33,075 nt of DNA from Streptomyces diastatochromogenes (GTDB lineage Bacteria > Actinomycetota > Actinomycetes > Streptomycetales > Streptomycetaceae), in NCBI GenBank assembly GCA_001418405.1, contig LIQL01000305.1, positions 1 through 33,075 of the forward strand, in the 5' to 3' direction. The number at the start of each line of letters is the position of its first letter. The stretch's first letter is position 1. Under the pieces are notes generated by a model. That model was not told the origin of the DNA. It searched no databases and saw only the letters and a list, made by a program, of their open reading frames with translations. The translations under genes and the position numbers were made by a program. This document shows, one piece after another, positions 8,340 through 17,110 of the stretch.

Positions 8340-8903
8340 ATGTCTCTAAACGCTAACGCCGTGCGCGTGGCGGTTACGGGCGCTGCTTATGTGGCTGCCT
8401 CAAAGTCCAAGCTGCCGACCGATGCGACGACCCCTTGGGATGCCGCATTCATTGACGTTGGCTGGATCTCTGACGACGGTATCGCCGAGTCCAATTCGAC
8501 CGACACCACCGAAATTAAGGGGTGGCAGGGCGGGCAGACCGTTCGAAAGGTAATCAGCTCGTCCGAGATGACGTTTCAGTTCACGGCCATTGAGACCAAT
8601 AAGACGGTCCTTGAGCTGTACCACAAGGGCTCGAAGGTGACCACCACGAGCGGCAAGAGTGTTCTTGCCATCAAGGCGCCCGGCCCGGATCGTCGGACGT
8701 TCGGTTTCGACGTGATCGACGGTAACTCTCACATTCGTATCGTGATTCCGGACGGTGAGGTCACCGAGACCGGAGACATTACCTATAAGAGCGATGAGGC
8801 GGTTTCCTACGAGCTGACCATTACCGCCTACCCGGGTGCTGACGGAACGGTTGCCATCAAGTATTCCGATGACCCCGCATGGGGCTCGGCCCCTGTTGAG
8901 TAA
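8340..8903 (+). CDS. Major tail protein
   Basis: A 187-residue tail-tube protein. Sequence blocks fitting the family include DVGWISDDGIAES near residue 40, the strands KVISSSEMTFQFTAIETNKTVLELYH, and SYELTITAYPGADG at the end. It forms stacked hexamer rings around the tape measure. A GGGGGGACACCT ribosome site precedes the ATG. As with the major capsid gene, many codons end in T (ATT, GTT, GGT, TCT), unlike the neighbouring connector genes, consistent with high expression. Confidence 0.88.
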   Translation: MSLNANAVRVAVTGAAYVAASKSKLPTDATTPWDAAFIDVGWISDDGIAESNSTDTTEIKGWQGGQTVRKVISSSEMTFQFTAIETNKTVLELYHKGSKVTTTSGKSVLAIKAPGPDRRTFGFDVIDGNSHIRIVIPDGEVTETGDITYKSDEAVSYELTITAYPGADGTVAIKYSDDPAWGSAPVE

Positions 8904-8947
8904 TCCAGTGAATAAACGTTCCGCCTACGCAGTAAGAGGTACGACGC

Positions 8948-9259
8948 ATGGCTAGCACTTTCGACCTTGACATATGGGTCAAGGAAGCACGCATGGAACC
9001 CTTTTCCTTCACTTTGGCGGGGTCTGTTTTTACCATGCCCGCAGCGGGCGAACTGGATAAGTCGATCCTTTCCGCTGTCAATCTGACGAACCCGAGTGCC
9101 GCGGATATTGAGACGCTACTTAGGGCGGGTCTTGGCGGCCAGTGGGCGAAGTTCGACGCCATCCCGGCCCCGCTCGCCGCGCTCGGTGAGCTTTTCCGGC
9201 AGTGGCAAAAGCACGAGGGTATTCCGTTGGGGGAATCTCCGGCCTTGTCCGACTCCTAA
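8948..9259 (+). CDS. Tail assembly chaperone, short form (gpG-like)
   Basis: A 103-residue protein between major tail protein and tape measure, the invariant place of tail assembly chaperones. It is the zero-frame product and ends ...LGESPALSDS. The fold-like pattern SFTLAGSVFTMPAAGELDKSILSAVN and a Trp/Gln helix LGELFRQWQKHEG match short chaperones of siphoviruses, which coat the tape measure protein and recruit tail-tube subunits. A slippery sequence near its 3' end allows the longer product described separately. Confidence 0.85.
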   Translation: MASTFDLDIWVKEARMEPFSFTLAGSVFTMPAAGELDKSILSAVNLTNPSAADIETLLRAGLGGQWAKFDAIPAPLAALGELFRQWQKHEGIPLGESPALSDS

Positions 9260-9642
9260 GCGAGTACGGCGAGGCCATAGAAGCGGATTTGCAGCGGTTC
9301 TACGGCACGGACATTCGCGAATTGTTCCGTGCCGGATCCGAACTAACATGGCGCAGGCTCCGAGCCCTGATATCAGGACTGCCACCCGAGTCGGCTCTAG
9401 CCCGAGCCATGGCGGGGCCAGACCACGCCTGGACGCTCGAAACGCAACTACTCGCAGCGCTGCACGACCGTCTGAGCGAGGCGAATTGGCAGAGAGGGAA
9501 CGCGGGGGCGAGGTCGCCGACCAGGCGCCCGCAGCCTATTCCGCGGCCCGGTGTCGGGACGGGCCGTATCGGCGGAACGAAACGCGACGTGCACGAAGTT
9601 GCCCGGTATCTCGCGCAGTTCCAGCCGGAGAAAGGGGAGTGA
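8948..9642 (+). CDS. Tail assembly chaperone, frameshifted long form (gpGT-like)
   Basis: The short chaperone frame and the frame ending at 9642 are joined if ribosomes slip back one base at GGGGGAA (9229-9235). The fused protein would be about 231 residues: 95 zero-frame codons ending IPLG, then GISGLVRLLSEYGEAIEADLQRFYG in the -1 frame. The downstream part has the recognised second-chaperone pattern EAIEADLQRFYGTDIRELF followed by LTWRRLRALISGLPPESALAR. The -1 frame has no good start of its own: the first ATG in it (9202) lies inside the short form without a ribosome site. The frameshift is inferred from this arrangement, which is conserved in siphoviruses. Confidence 0.8.
9229..9235 (+). 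promoter_or_regulatory. Programmed -1 frameshift slippery site
   Basis: GGGGGAA, read in the zero frame as TTG GGG GAA, 24 nt before the short chaperone's stop codon. A one-base backward slip leads straight into the long chaperone frame. Heptamers of this type are used by tail chaperone genes in mycobacteriophages and relatives. The tandem re-pairing is not perfect at the second codon, so the exact slip codon is uncertain. Confidence 0.7.
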
Positions 9643-9648
9643 TCCGGC

Positions 9649-12036
9649 ATGGCCGTTGAAGTCGGCATGGGGTACGTCAGCATCGTGCCGGAAGTCCAAG
9701 GGTTTGCCGGAGAGCTACAACGGCAGGTGACCGGCCCGGCCGAGTCCGCAGGGCAGGAAGGCGGGCAGGCAGCCGGCGAGGGTTTCACCGGGAAAATGGG
9801 TGGCGTCCTGAAAGGCGGTCTTGCCGCTGTCGGTCTTGCTGCTGCGGCGGTGCTGACCAAGGGGTTTATGGACGCTCTCGATCAGGGCGCCATTAACGGC
9901 AAGATCCAGGCTCAGCTAGGCAGCACCCCGGATGACGCGGCCCGGTACGGAAAGGCCGCTGGGCAGCTTTACGCCCACGGGGTCACGGACTCGGTAGAGG
10001 AAGCGGCCGGAGCCATCTCGGGCGTGATGCGGTCCGGCATCCTGCCCCCAGACGCGACCAACGCACAGATCGAGTCCATTACCGGGAAGGTCACCGACCT
10101 AAGCAAGACCTTTGAGTTGGACCTAGGCCAGACCAGTAACGCGGTCGGGCAGATGCTTAAGAACGGTCTTGCGAAAGACGGTACGGAAGCGCTCGACATC
10201 CTGACCGCTGGTATGCAAAAGATGGGTCCGCGTGCCGATGACATGGCGGACACGTTCAACGAGTATTCCACGAAGTTCCGGGACCTCGGGCTGTCTGCAT
10301 CGGACGCCATGGGTCTTATGTCGCAGGGTATGCAGGCGGGTGCCCGGGACACAGATACCGTCGCCGACGCACTCAAGGAATTTCAGATCCGAGCGACGGA
10401 TGGTTCTAAGTCGAGTACCGAAGCATACGAGGCTATCGGCCTTAGCGCTGAACAGATGACGGCCAAAATTGCCCAAGGTGGCCCCAACGCTCGCGCGGGG
10501 CTACAACAGGTTCTTGATGGGATCAAGGCAATTGAGGACCCGGCGGAACGATCACAGGTTGCTGTCGGGCTCTTCGGCACAAAGGCCGAGGATCTAGGGC
10601 AGGCGCTTTACGCGCTGGATCCTTCCACGGCTGTAAAGGCTCTTGGTGATACCGCGGGGGCTGCTGAGAGAATGGGCAGCGCGCTGCACGATAACGCAGG
10701 CGCCAGGATCGAACAATTCAAGCGCTCCCTTGAAGTCGGGCTAACCAGTGCCATCGGGGATTACGTCATCCCCGCACTGACGAATTTCGGTAGCTTCCTA
10801 GGGTCAACTTTCGGCCCGGCACTCAGTGCGGGAAAGGAGTTGGTGTCAGGCTTCTTCGCCACGTTCACGAACTCGGCCGGTGGTTCGGCAATTGCCTCGT
10901 TCGGGCAGTCGCTCGTATCGGCGGGAACGACGCTGCGAAACGATTTCATGCCCGGGTTGCAGTCGCTCGGCTCGCTCGCACAATCGACGCTGCTACCTGC
11001 TATGCAGGGACTCGGCAACGTTCTCTTTAACCAGCTAGTTCCTGCATTCATGACGCTATACACCAACGTAGTTCAGGCCGTAGCGCCGATCCTTTCGTCT
11101 CTCGGCAGGATTCTTACCGAGGTGATTTGGCCCGCAGTAATGCGCGTCTACTCGGCGATTGTCGAGAACCTGCAACCGATCTTTTCGGCGCTGTCTGACT
11201 TCATCTCGGAACGTGTTGCGCCTGCCGTGCAGACGATCGGCGAAAAGCTGCATACGGTCGTGGAAAAAGCGCGGCCGATCATTGAGGTTGTCGCGTCGGT
11301 CGTGTCCTGGCTGGGCCGGCTCGCCGCGGACATTCTCGGCACCGTCATTCCCATTATCGTCAAGTTCGCCGGTCCGATCTTTTCGGCGCTATTCTCGGCG
11401 CTCGGCACAGCTATCGGCTGGATCGGCGACATCATCGGATTCATCGCTGACTTTGTCGTCGGGATCCGTGACGGAGCCAAAGCAGTCAAGGATTTTGCCA
11501 CTAAGGCCATATCCGGTTTCGGTGACTTCCTTGACTGGGTGAAGGGGCTACCGGGCCGGATTGGACGCGCACTCGGCGATTTCGGAAACCTGCTTGTTGA
11601 TAAAGGCATGGACCTAGCCCGAGGTCTCTGGGAAGGCATCAAGTCCATGGGCGCATGGCTGCAAGACAAGTTGTTCGGTTGGGCTAAGCGCTTCATTCCC
11701 GGACCGATCGCTGACGCTCTCGGAATTAATTCGCCCTCGCGGCTCATGCGCGACGAGATCGGCCGTTGGATTCCGCCGGGAGTCGTGGAGGGTATCGACT
11801 CGGCGCAAGGCACGTTGGATGCCAGACTGCGGACCATGGTGACAGTCCCCAAATTCGAGCCGGCTAGGCTCTCGGGCCCGGTATTCACACCACGCTCCGA
11901 GGGCGAGAACTTCCGCGCGATGGAGGTTCTGCGGGAAATCGTCGAGGAACGTAAGCGGGACGTTGTACTGATGCTCAATGGCGAGGAAATTGCCCGAGCG
12001 TCCGCATACGGACAACGGAAGCTAGCGAGGAGGTGA
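9649..12036 (+). CDS. Tape measure protein
   Basis: A 795-residue protein that sets tail length; at about 1.5 angstrom per residue this suggests a tail near 120 nm. The N-terminal part has the PhageMin_Tail pattern: a Gly/Ala-rich hydrophobic helix VLKGGLAAVGLAAAAVLTKGFMDAL near residue 60, then a helical region with GVTDSVEEAAGAISGVMRSGI and LGLSASDAMGLMSQGMQAGARDTDTVADALKEF. Several hydrophobic segments follow (about residues 460-620, such as VSWLGRLAADILGTVIPIIVKFAGPIFSALFSALG), as in tape measures that insert into the host membrane. The C-terminus ends INSPSRLMRDEIGRWIPPGVVEGI, a frequent tape measure ending. No lysozyme or peptidase domain was seen. Confidence 0.93.
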   Translation: MAVEVGMGYVSIVPEVQGFAGELQRQVTGPAESAGQEGGQAAGEGFTGKMGGVLKGGLAAVGLAAAAVLTKGFMDALDQGAINGKIQAQLGSTPDDAARYGKAAGQLYAHGVTDSVEEAAGAISGVMRSGILPPDATNAQIESITGKVTDLSKTFELDLGQTSNAVGQMLKNGLAKDGTEALDILTAGMQKMGPRADDMADTFNEYSTKFRDLGLSASDAMGLMSQGMQAGARDTDTVADALKEFQIRATDGSKSSTEAYEAIGLSAEQMTAKIAQGGPNARAGLQQVLDGIKAIEDPAERSQVAVGLFGTKAEDLGQALYALDPSTAVKALGDTAGAAERMGSALHDNAGARIEQFKRSLEVGLTSAIGDYVIPALTNFGSFLGSTFGPALSAGKELVSGFFATFTNSAGGSAIASFGQSLVSAGTTLRNDFMPGLQSLGSLAQSTLLPAMQGLGNVLFNQLVPAFMTLYTNVVQAVAPILSSLGRILTEVIWPAVMRVYSAIVENLQPIFSALSDFISERVAPAVQTIGEKLHTVVEKARPIIEVVASVVSWLGRLAADILGTVIPIIVKFAGPIFSALFSALGTAIGWIGDIIGFIADFVVGIRDGAKAVKDFATKAISGFGDFLDWVKGLPGRIGRALGDFGNLLVDKGMDLARGLWEGIKSMGAWLQDKLFGWAKRFIPGPIADALGINSPSRLMRDEIGRWIPPGVVEGIDSAQGTLDARLRTMVTVPKFEPARLSGPVFTPRSEGENFRAMEVLREIVEERKRDVVLMLNGEEIARASAYGQRKLARR

Positions 12037-12044
12037 CTTAATTA

Positions 12045-13277
12045 ATGGGTATGTGGATCGGGCGCCCTGGGAACCTCCGGCAATTCAATGAAGCGGCTAC
12101 GACGTTCGACCGGTCGCCGACTCTCGCGGTTGCCGAATTCCGCGCCCTGGCAGGGGGCGTCACAACGTGGGCGCCCCCGGTGCAGCCGCGCCGGCTCAAA
12201 CTGGCGTGGCAATCGACTCTGGCGGACGATCTCGCCCACCTGGACCGACTTGCCCGACGGGTGGACGGTCCGGGGCCCGTCGTGGTCGTCGATCCCGCGG
12301 CCGGCAACCTTTTGACCGCGAACCACGCGGCCGGGGTGGGCCCGGCCCCGGGGCAATCGCCGTGGTGGGCAACGGCCAACGTGACCGTCACCAGCCCGCC
12401 TTACGCGCCGGCTACGCTCTCACTCGCCGCTCCCGACGATCTGACCACCCTTGTTTGGTACGGCCCGGCTCCCGGCCAGACGTACGCCGCTGTACCCGGT
12501 CAGCCAGTCACCTGGTGGTGTCCCGGACTGTCCGGGGTCGCAGCAGAGATGCGCCTGTGGTTCTACGACGCGGCCGGCGCCTACCTCACGTACTGGTACA
12601 GCTCGGCGGTAGACCGCCCCATGACGGTCACGGTGCCTGTCGGGGCCGCATACGTACGGCCGGGTGTGCGGCTGGTCCGGTCGTGCACTGATCTGCCGAT
12701 CGGGCCGTCCGTCCTCGCGGTGGGCACGGAGATAGCGGCGCTGCGGCTCGGCTACCGACAGGCACTATCCACGGCGCAGCAGACCGGCACGGTCCCGCTG
12801 GATCAGTACGTGATCACTGGTACTGGCGCTGCGTTGTCGGACGTAGGCGGGGCGGTGAACGTGACCGTCCCGAGCACGGGCACGGTCAGTTGGGTGCCGA
12901 CGGCGGGGGCGCACGGCTTCCCGATTGCGTCGGGCCAAGTCGCCGTATTTACAACACAGTTCAGTAAGGCCACGGGATTCGGAGCCGAGTTCCGCAGCAC
13001 TACCGGGGCCGTGGTGGGCACCAGCGCACGGCAGGCCGCCGTAGCCCCCGCAGGCGCCGCGTTCGTGCGTCCGTGGGTCACGGCGGCCGGCGTCACCTCG
13101 CCCACACCGCTCGGGACTGCCTCGCTGGTCGTCTGGGACCAAGCACCGCCCCTCCCTGTCGGCGAGGGCACGGGACTGATGAGCATCACCGGATACGGCC
13201 AGACCATCCGGCCCGGGAATCTCGATTCGCGCGACGTGACTCTAGAGCTGGTGGAGGTGACCAGTGCAGCCGGCTGA
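12045..13277 (+). CDS. Distal tail / minor tail protein with two beta-sandwich repeats
   Basis: A 410-residue protein directly after the tape measure, the place of the distal tail (Dit-like) protein. The first ~75 residues and the last ~50 (GEGTGLMSITGYGQTIRPGNLDSRDVTLELVEV) look like the N-terminal Dit ring domain parts, which carry WIGRPGNLRQF at the start. Between them are two related beta-rich segments, roughly 105-220 and 255-360, each ending in a similar block: VPVGAAYVRPGV and APAGAAFVRPWV. They may be carbohydrate-binding modules that touch the cell surface. An AGGAGG ribosome site lies in the end of the tape measure gene. It overlaps the next gene by 14 nt. Confidence 0.7.
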   Translation: MGMWIGRPGNLRQFNEAATTFDRSPTLAVAEFRALAGGVTTWAPPVQPRRLKLAWQSTLADDLAHLDRLARRVDGPGPVVVVDPAAGNLLTANHAAGVGPAPGQSPWWATANVTVTSPPYAPATLSLAAPDDLTTLVWYGPAPGQTYAAVPGQPVTWWCPGLSGVAAEMRLWFYDAAGAYLTYWYSSAVDRPMTVTVPVGAAYVRPGVRLVRSCTDLPIGPSVLAVGTEIAALRLGYRQALSTAQQTGTVPLDQYVITGTGAALSDVGGAVNVTVPSTGTVSWVPTAGAHGFPIASGQVAVFTTQFSKATGFGAEFRSTTGAVVGTSARQAAVAPAGAAFVRPWVTAAGVTSPTPLGTASLVVWDQAPPLPVGEGTGLMSITGYGQTIRPGNLDSRDVTLELVEVTSAAG

Positions 13278-15516
13278 CGCGCCGCTGACTACGACGCTAC
13301 GGGGTGGCGAGCGGTCCGCCGCGCACAGTGTCCGGCTCGGCGGCCGAGACCTTGGTGCACAGGTGGTGTCCTGGTCCCTGGATCGCGCGTACGGCACCGA
13401 TCTGCCGGACGCCATGCGCGCCTACAGCGGACCGGCGAGCGCGCAGCTAGACGTGACGCTGACAGGGACCGGCGGCCGGCCGGCACCCGCCCTCTACGGC
13501 CCATGGGCACCGCGGGGAACGGGCGACGTGGCTCGACCTGGTCAATCAGTGGTCCACGCCTGGGGACTCGGCGGCAGCGTGCTACCCGCGTTCCGCGGTT
13601 CTGTGCGGTCGCGCTCTGCTCAGTCAGGCACGGACGCCGTGCAGCTCTCCGCCCTCGATGGCTCCGAGCGGCTACGGATGCCCGCTCGCCTGCCCCGGGT
13701 GTCTGGCGGGCTCGACCCACTCACCCCTTTCGGACCGGCAACCAACTGGGTCGCTTCGCCGAGCTGGTGCGTGGACCATCTGCTACGCGGGGCCGGCATC
13801 CACTCCGCGCCGCCCCCGCGCACGGGGTGTGTGCTGTACGCGAGCATGCACGGCGGTGCTGCTGCGGACGTGGGGTATCTGCTGTCTCTCGGGGGTGACT
13901 GGTCGCGCTGGACCAGGACCGCCGCGCCGTGGGAATGCGCCGTGTGGGGTTCCATTGACGGGGGCACGCGAGCGGATTACGCACCGCAGAGTCGTCCGGT
14001 AAACCGGAATTCCGACGGCGGGGGAATCTGGTTCGAGATCTGGATAGACAACACGGGAATTACGACAGGGGACCGGACCGCGGATATTTCCCTGTCCTGG
14101 GTGCAGCCCACAACCGTCATTGCCTACACCAGCGTTCGAGCCGATTTCGCAAAAGGTGAGGTGCGGTTCTTCAACGGAACCTCCTCGACCCCGACAGCGA
14201 ATCCGTCTATCACGTGGTCGGTTCCGGAGATGGCGAAGCGCTCCGGGCGCTGGCACTTGGGGTTTTGGCTGACGCACTCGTCTAGCGGTACGCCTACGCT
14301 AGAGGGGGCCGTGCAGTATCCCGGGACGGGTGGAATCACGCTGTCTCCGGCTACGGCCGGCGGCGACATTTTCGCTAGCTCAATGGGCAACGTCAGTCTA
14401 CGGCTCGGGTATCTGCGAGCGGAGAGCCTGCAACTATCGCAACTCGCCAAGCGACCAAGCACACTTGAGGATATTGCACAGATCGGGACATGGGCGAAAA
14501 CAGCGACCCTCGACGTTCCGGAGATGCCCATACGCGTGATTCCGGCAGTCTCCGGAAGTGCCTGGGATGTGATCACACAGCTAGCGAAAGCCACTCTCAG
14601 CACCGCCGGATTCGATGCCGACGGGCGGTTCAAGTGGCATAGCCGTAGCCGCTGGTCCACCGTGCCCACTAAGGCCGATGTGACGGTAACGGCACACCGC
14701 GAACTTGCCTCTCTAACCGTCACGGAAGAGATCGACGCTTGTCGTAACTCGTGCACGGTCAAGTGGGCGAACTGGTCCCGGGTTAAGGTCAATAAGAGCA
14801 CGCTTAAGCAAGCGTGGAATGTATTCAGAATCGAGCCGTTGAGTTCATATTCTCTCGCCTGGACTATCGCTGACGACGAGCTAGACACTCCGCCCCCGCC
14901 CACTGTGGTCAGAGTGGAAACGGAGGGAATCCGTTTCGCATCGGACGACACCGACCAGGCAGGCGCCGTGCATGGACAGGTGGAGGTGAGCACCGACCGT
15001 CGAGACGGAAAGCTGGTCCTGACCATGTACAACCGGTCCCGCACGGCAGTTTGGCTGCGCGGAAATTCCGGGGGACCATCGGTGTCTCTCGTCACTCCAA
15101 GCATTGATAGCGGGCAGGCTCCCGCCGACTGCTGGTCCACCTTCTACAACACCCCGAGCCAAGCGGCATACGGGGTTCAGGAGTACACACACGACCCGTC
15201 CGGATGGATCCAGGACGCCGGTTCGGCGGACGCTCTCGCAGCCTCTCTGAGGGACGCTGGAGCATTCCCCACGCCGCTGCTGTCGAACGTGGAAATCCTC
15301 CCGGATCCCCGTATCGAACTGGGGGACGTAGTGCGCGTCCAGGACTCGACAGGGGCGCAACTCGATACCTTGGCATGGGTTGTTGGGACACGAACTTCCG
15401 GCGACAGTGGCGGGGCGATTAAGCAGATTCTCACGCTGCGAGGAACTACCTACAACGGTGTACCAGTTGATGCGGGACTCGTTCCCGATCCGCCCGTTGA
15501 CCCCGCTGTGAAGTAA
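13264..15516 (+). CDS. Tail-tip hub / tail-associated minor tail protein
   Basis: A 750-residue protein starting at GTG 14 nt before the previous gene ends. The N-terminal beta region (VRLGGRDLGAQVVSWSLDRAYG, QLDVTLTGTGG) and later RVIPAVSGSAWDVITQLAKATLSTAGFDADGRFKWHSRSRW and LASLTVTEEIDACRNSCTVKW resemble the hub proteins of actinophage tails. A middle part (about 230-380, with RADYAPQSRPVNRNSDGGGIWFEIWIDNTG and SGRWHLGFWLTHSSSGTPTLEG) looks like an inserted lectin-like beta sandwich. The last quarter has VEILPDPRIELGDVVRVQDSTGAQLDTLAWVVG, a barrel often found near the end of hub proteins. It likely forms the tail tip and contacts the receptor. Confidence 0.7.
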   Translation: MQPADAPLTTTLRGGERSAAHSVRLGGRDLGAQVVSWSLDRAYGTDLPDAMRAYSGPASAQLDVTLTGTGGRPAPALYGPWAPRGTGDVARPGQSVVHAWGLGGSVLPAFRGSVRSRSAQSGTDAVQLSALDGSERLRMPARLPRVSGGLDPLTPFGPATNWVASPSWCVDHLLRGAGIHSAPPPRTGCVLYASMHGGAAADVGYLLSLGGDWSRWTRTAAPWECAVWGSIDGGTRADYAPQSRPVNRNSDGGGIWFEIWIDNTGITTGDRTADISLSWVQPTTVIAYTSVRADFAKGEVRFFNGTSSTPTANPSITWSVPEMAKRSGRWHLGFWLTHSSSGTPTLEGAVQYPGTGGITLSPATAGGDIFASSMGNVSLRLGYLRAESLQLSQLAKRPSTLEDIAQIGTWAKTATLDVPEMPIRVIPAVSGSAWDVITQLAKATLSTAGFDADGRFKWHSRSRWSTVPTKADVTVTAHRELASLTVTEEIDACRNSCTVKWANWSRVKVNKSTLKQAWNVFRIEPLSSYSLAWTIADDELDTPPPPTVVRVETEGIRFASDDTDQAGAVHGQVEVSTDRRDGKLVLTMYNRSRTAVWLRGNSGGPSVSLVTPSIDSGQAPADCWSTFYNTPSQAAYGVQEYTHDPSGWIQDAGSADALAASLRDAGAFPTPLLSNVEILPDPRIELGDVVRVQDSTGAQLDTLAWVVGTRTSGDSGGAIKQILTLRGTTYNGVPVDAGLVPDPPVDPAVK

Positions 15517-15537
15517 GCAACGCGACATGGGGGATAG

Positions 15538-15789
15538 GTGGCAGACGAGCACGACCAGGACCCGCTAGCGGTCCGTATCGGCGCGCGAGAGATCTACGAC
15601 GAAGTGGTAGGGCTGCGCGAAGACGTGCGCACCATGGGGCAGCAAGGCGAAATCGTGAGGCAGGAACTCGCCGACCACGAAACTCGGATACGCGACCTAG
15701 AGCGCTGGAAGTACGCATTGCCGATTGCCGTGGTGTCCGGAGTAGTTGCGGCAGGCGTAACGGTCGTCAACGCGACCGGCAAGGGATAG
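15538..15789 (+). CDS. XhlA-like lysis accessory protein
   Basis: An 83-residue protein starting at GTG after the ribosome site GGGGGATAG. Residues 20-55 form a charged heptad-like helix (VVGLREDVRTMGQQGEIVRQELADHETRIRDLERW), and residues 58-78 form a single hydrophobic helix (ALPIAVVSGVVAAGVTVVNA). This coiled coil plus C-terminal membrane anchor is the plan of XhlA-like proteins, which help holins and endolysins act. It directly precedes the endolysin. Function is inferred from plan and position. Confidence 0.65.
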   Translation: MADEHDQDPLAVRIGAREIYDEVVGLREDVRTMGQQGEIVRQELADHETRIRDLERWKYALPIAVVSGVVAAGVTVVNATGKG

Positions 15790-15811
15790 CCGGCAAGCAA
15801 GATGCAAGCAC

Positions 15812-15839
15812 CCCGCTACGGGCTACCGGGCGGGTTTTT
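15812..15839 (+). terminator. Intrinsic terminator before the endolysin gene
   Basis: CCCGC pairs with GCGGG (15812-15816 with 15830-15834), and an inner CGG/CCG pair closes a GCTA loop; five T follow. The T-run lies 22 nt before the endolysin ATG, and GGGGGACGC gives the ribosome site in between. The structure overlaps an upstream in-frame ATG at 15802, which is one reason for preferring the later start. Confidence 0.7.
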
Positions 15840-15861
15840 CATACTCAAAACTGGGGGACGC

Positions 15862-16788
15862 ATGGCGAGATTTGAGGGCGCAACGTGGCGCCCGATTCCC
15901 AACAACCACACGTCGGGCGGGCAGAGTTCCGTGTCCGGAGTGGTGATTCACATCATGGATGGCAGCCTAAGCGGTACCGATAGCTGGTTCCGGAACAACG
16001 AGGCACAGGCGTCTAGCCACTTCGGTACCGGGCGTGACGGGGCGCTGTATCAGTGGGTCGATACCGCGGACCGTGCCTGGGCGCAGGCGGGCGGGAATCG
16101 GGACTGGCTGAGTATCGAGAACGAGGGGCGTGGTGGGGACAGTCTGACGAGCGCGCAGATTGACCGATGCGCCGAAATCCTGGCGTGGGCGCATCGCGTC
16201 TACGGCGTGCCGCTTGCGGTGACGCACTCGACTACCGGACGCGGGCTCGGCTATCACGCGATGGGCGGGGCCGCGTGGGGCGGTCACACGAGCTGCCCGG
16301 GGCCCCGAGTGCTCGCGCAGCTTCCCGAGATCATCGCGCGGGCGCAGCGGCTTGCCGGCTCGGGCTCTGGCGGGTCGGGCAGCTCGTCCACGTACACCGT
16401 GAAGGCAGGCGACACCCTGTCCGCCATCGGCAAGGCGCTCGGGGTCAAGTGGCAGACCCTCGCTGACCTGAACGGCATCAAGGCGCCCTACGTGATCGCT
16501 CCCGGGCAGAAGCTCAAGACCAGCACGCCCACCGCGCCCAAGTACGCGCCGTTCCCGGGGGCCGGCTATTTCAAGGGCTCGCCCCGCTCGGCGCTGATCA
16601 CGGCCATGGGGCGCCGGCTGGTCGCCGAGGGGTGCAGCACGTACAGCGACGGTCCGGGCCCGCAGTGGACCGAGAGCGACCGCAAGTCCTACGCCAAGTG
16701 GCAGCGAAAGCAGGGGTTCGGCGGGACCGACGCGGACGGGTGGCCGGGTGCAAAGACCTGGGCGGCGCTCAAGGTCCCCGCGGTCTGA
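15862..16788 (+). CDS. Endolysin: N-acetylmuramoyl-L-alanine amidase with LysM
   Basis: A 308-residue lysin. Residues 25-160 are an Amidase_2/PGRP catalytic domain: zinc ligands are probably His30 (VVIHIMDG), His142 and Cys145 (GHTSCPG), with Glu86/Glu88 in SIENEG. Residues 177-219 are a LysM domain (YTVKAGDTLSAIGKALGVKWQTLADLNGI). The C-terminal ~80 residues (FPGAGYFKGSPRSALITAMGRRL ... ADGWPGAKTWAAL) resemble a peptidoglycan-binding domain found in Streptomyces phage lysins. It cuts the amide bond between muramic acid and the peptide stem. The ATG at 15862 has the best ribosome site (GGGGGACGC). There is no signal peptide, so it depends on the holin. Confidence 0.92.
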   Translation: MARFEGATWRPIPNNHTSGGQSSVSGVVIHIMDGSLSGTDSWFRNNEAQASSHFGTGRDGALYQWVDTADRAWAQAGGNRDWLSIENEGRGGDSLTSAQIDRCAEILAWAHRVYGVPLAVTHSTTGRGLGYHAMGGAAWGGHTSCPGPRVLAQLPEIIARAQRLAGSGSGGSGSSSTYTVKAGDTLSAIGKALGVKWQTLADLNGIKAPYVIAPGQKLKTSTPTAPKYAPFPGAGYFKGSPRSALITAMGRRLVAEGCSTYSDGPGPQWTESDRKSYAKWQRKQGFGGTDADGWPGAKTWAALKVPAV

Positions 16789-16805
16789 CCACGGCCCGTA
16801 ACAGC

Positions 16806-16824
16806 GGTCCCCTCGGCGGGGACC
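16806..16824 (+). other. Perfect hairpin between endolysin and holin genes
   Basis: GGTCCCC and GGGGACC form a perfect 7-bp stem around TCGGC, 18 nt after the endolysin stop. No T-run follows, so it is more likely an RNA-stabilising or processing structure than a terminator. Confidence 0.5.
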
Positions 16825-16882
16825 AGCTCGGGAACGCAAACGCGGACCCGTTCACACTCAGCAACTTTCAGGGGGAACAGCT

Positions 16883-17110
16883 ATGCAGTTCATCAAGGCG
16901 CATCCGGCCCGTATCTACGCCGTAGCAGTAGCCGCACTCGCCCTAGTGGCGCACTACGTCCCGTCGCTGCCGAGCGCGCTGGTCCTCGGCCTGGTCGCCG
17001 CGGTGCTCGGTACCGGTGAGGCGGTGCAGCGCACCGAGAACGCCAAGACCGCCGGAGCCGGCGAGGACGAGCACGACGAGCACCAGGACGACGAGCCGGC
17101 CACCGCGTGA
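16883..17110 (+). CDS. Holin (two membrane helices)
   Basis: A 75-residue membrane protein. Two hydrophobic stretches, about residues 10-25 (RIYAVAVAALALVAHYV) and 28-46 (LPSALVLGLVAAVLGTGEAV), are separated by a short turn, and the C-terminus is highly charged (AGEDEHDEHQDDEPATA), which places it in the cytoplasm and fits a class II holin. It lies right after the endolysin, with a CAGGGGGAACAG ribosome site. It would make membrane holes that let the lysin reach the wall. The GTGA overlap couples it to the kinase gene. Confidence 0.75.
   Translation: MQFIKAHPARIYAVAVAALALVAHYVPSLPSALVLGLVAAVLGTGEAVQRTENAKTAGAGEDEHDEHQDDEPATA

Noticed and set aside
15802..15861. Earlier ATG for the endolysin
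   Set aside because: It overlaps the terminator hairpin and its T-run; the later ATG has a clear ribosome site.
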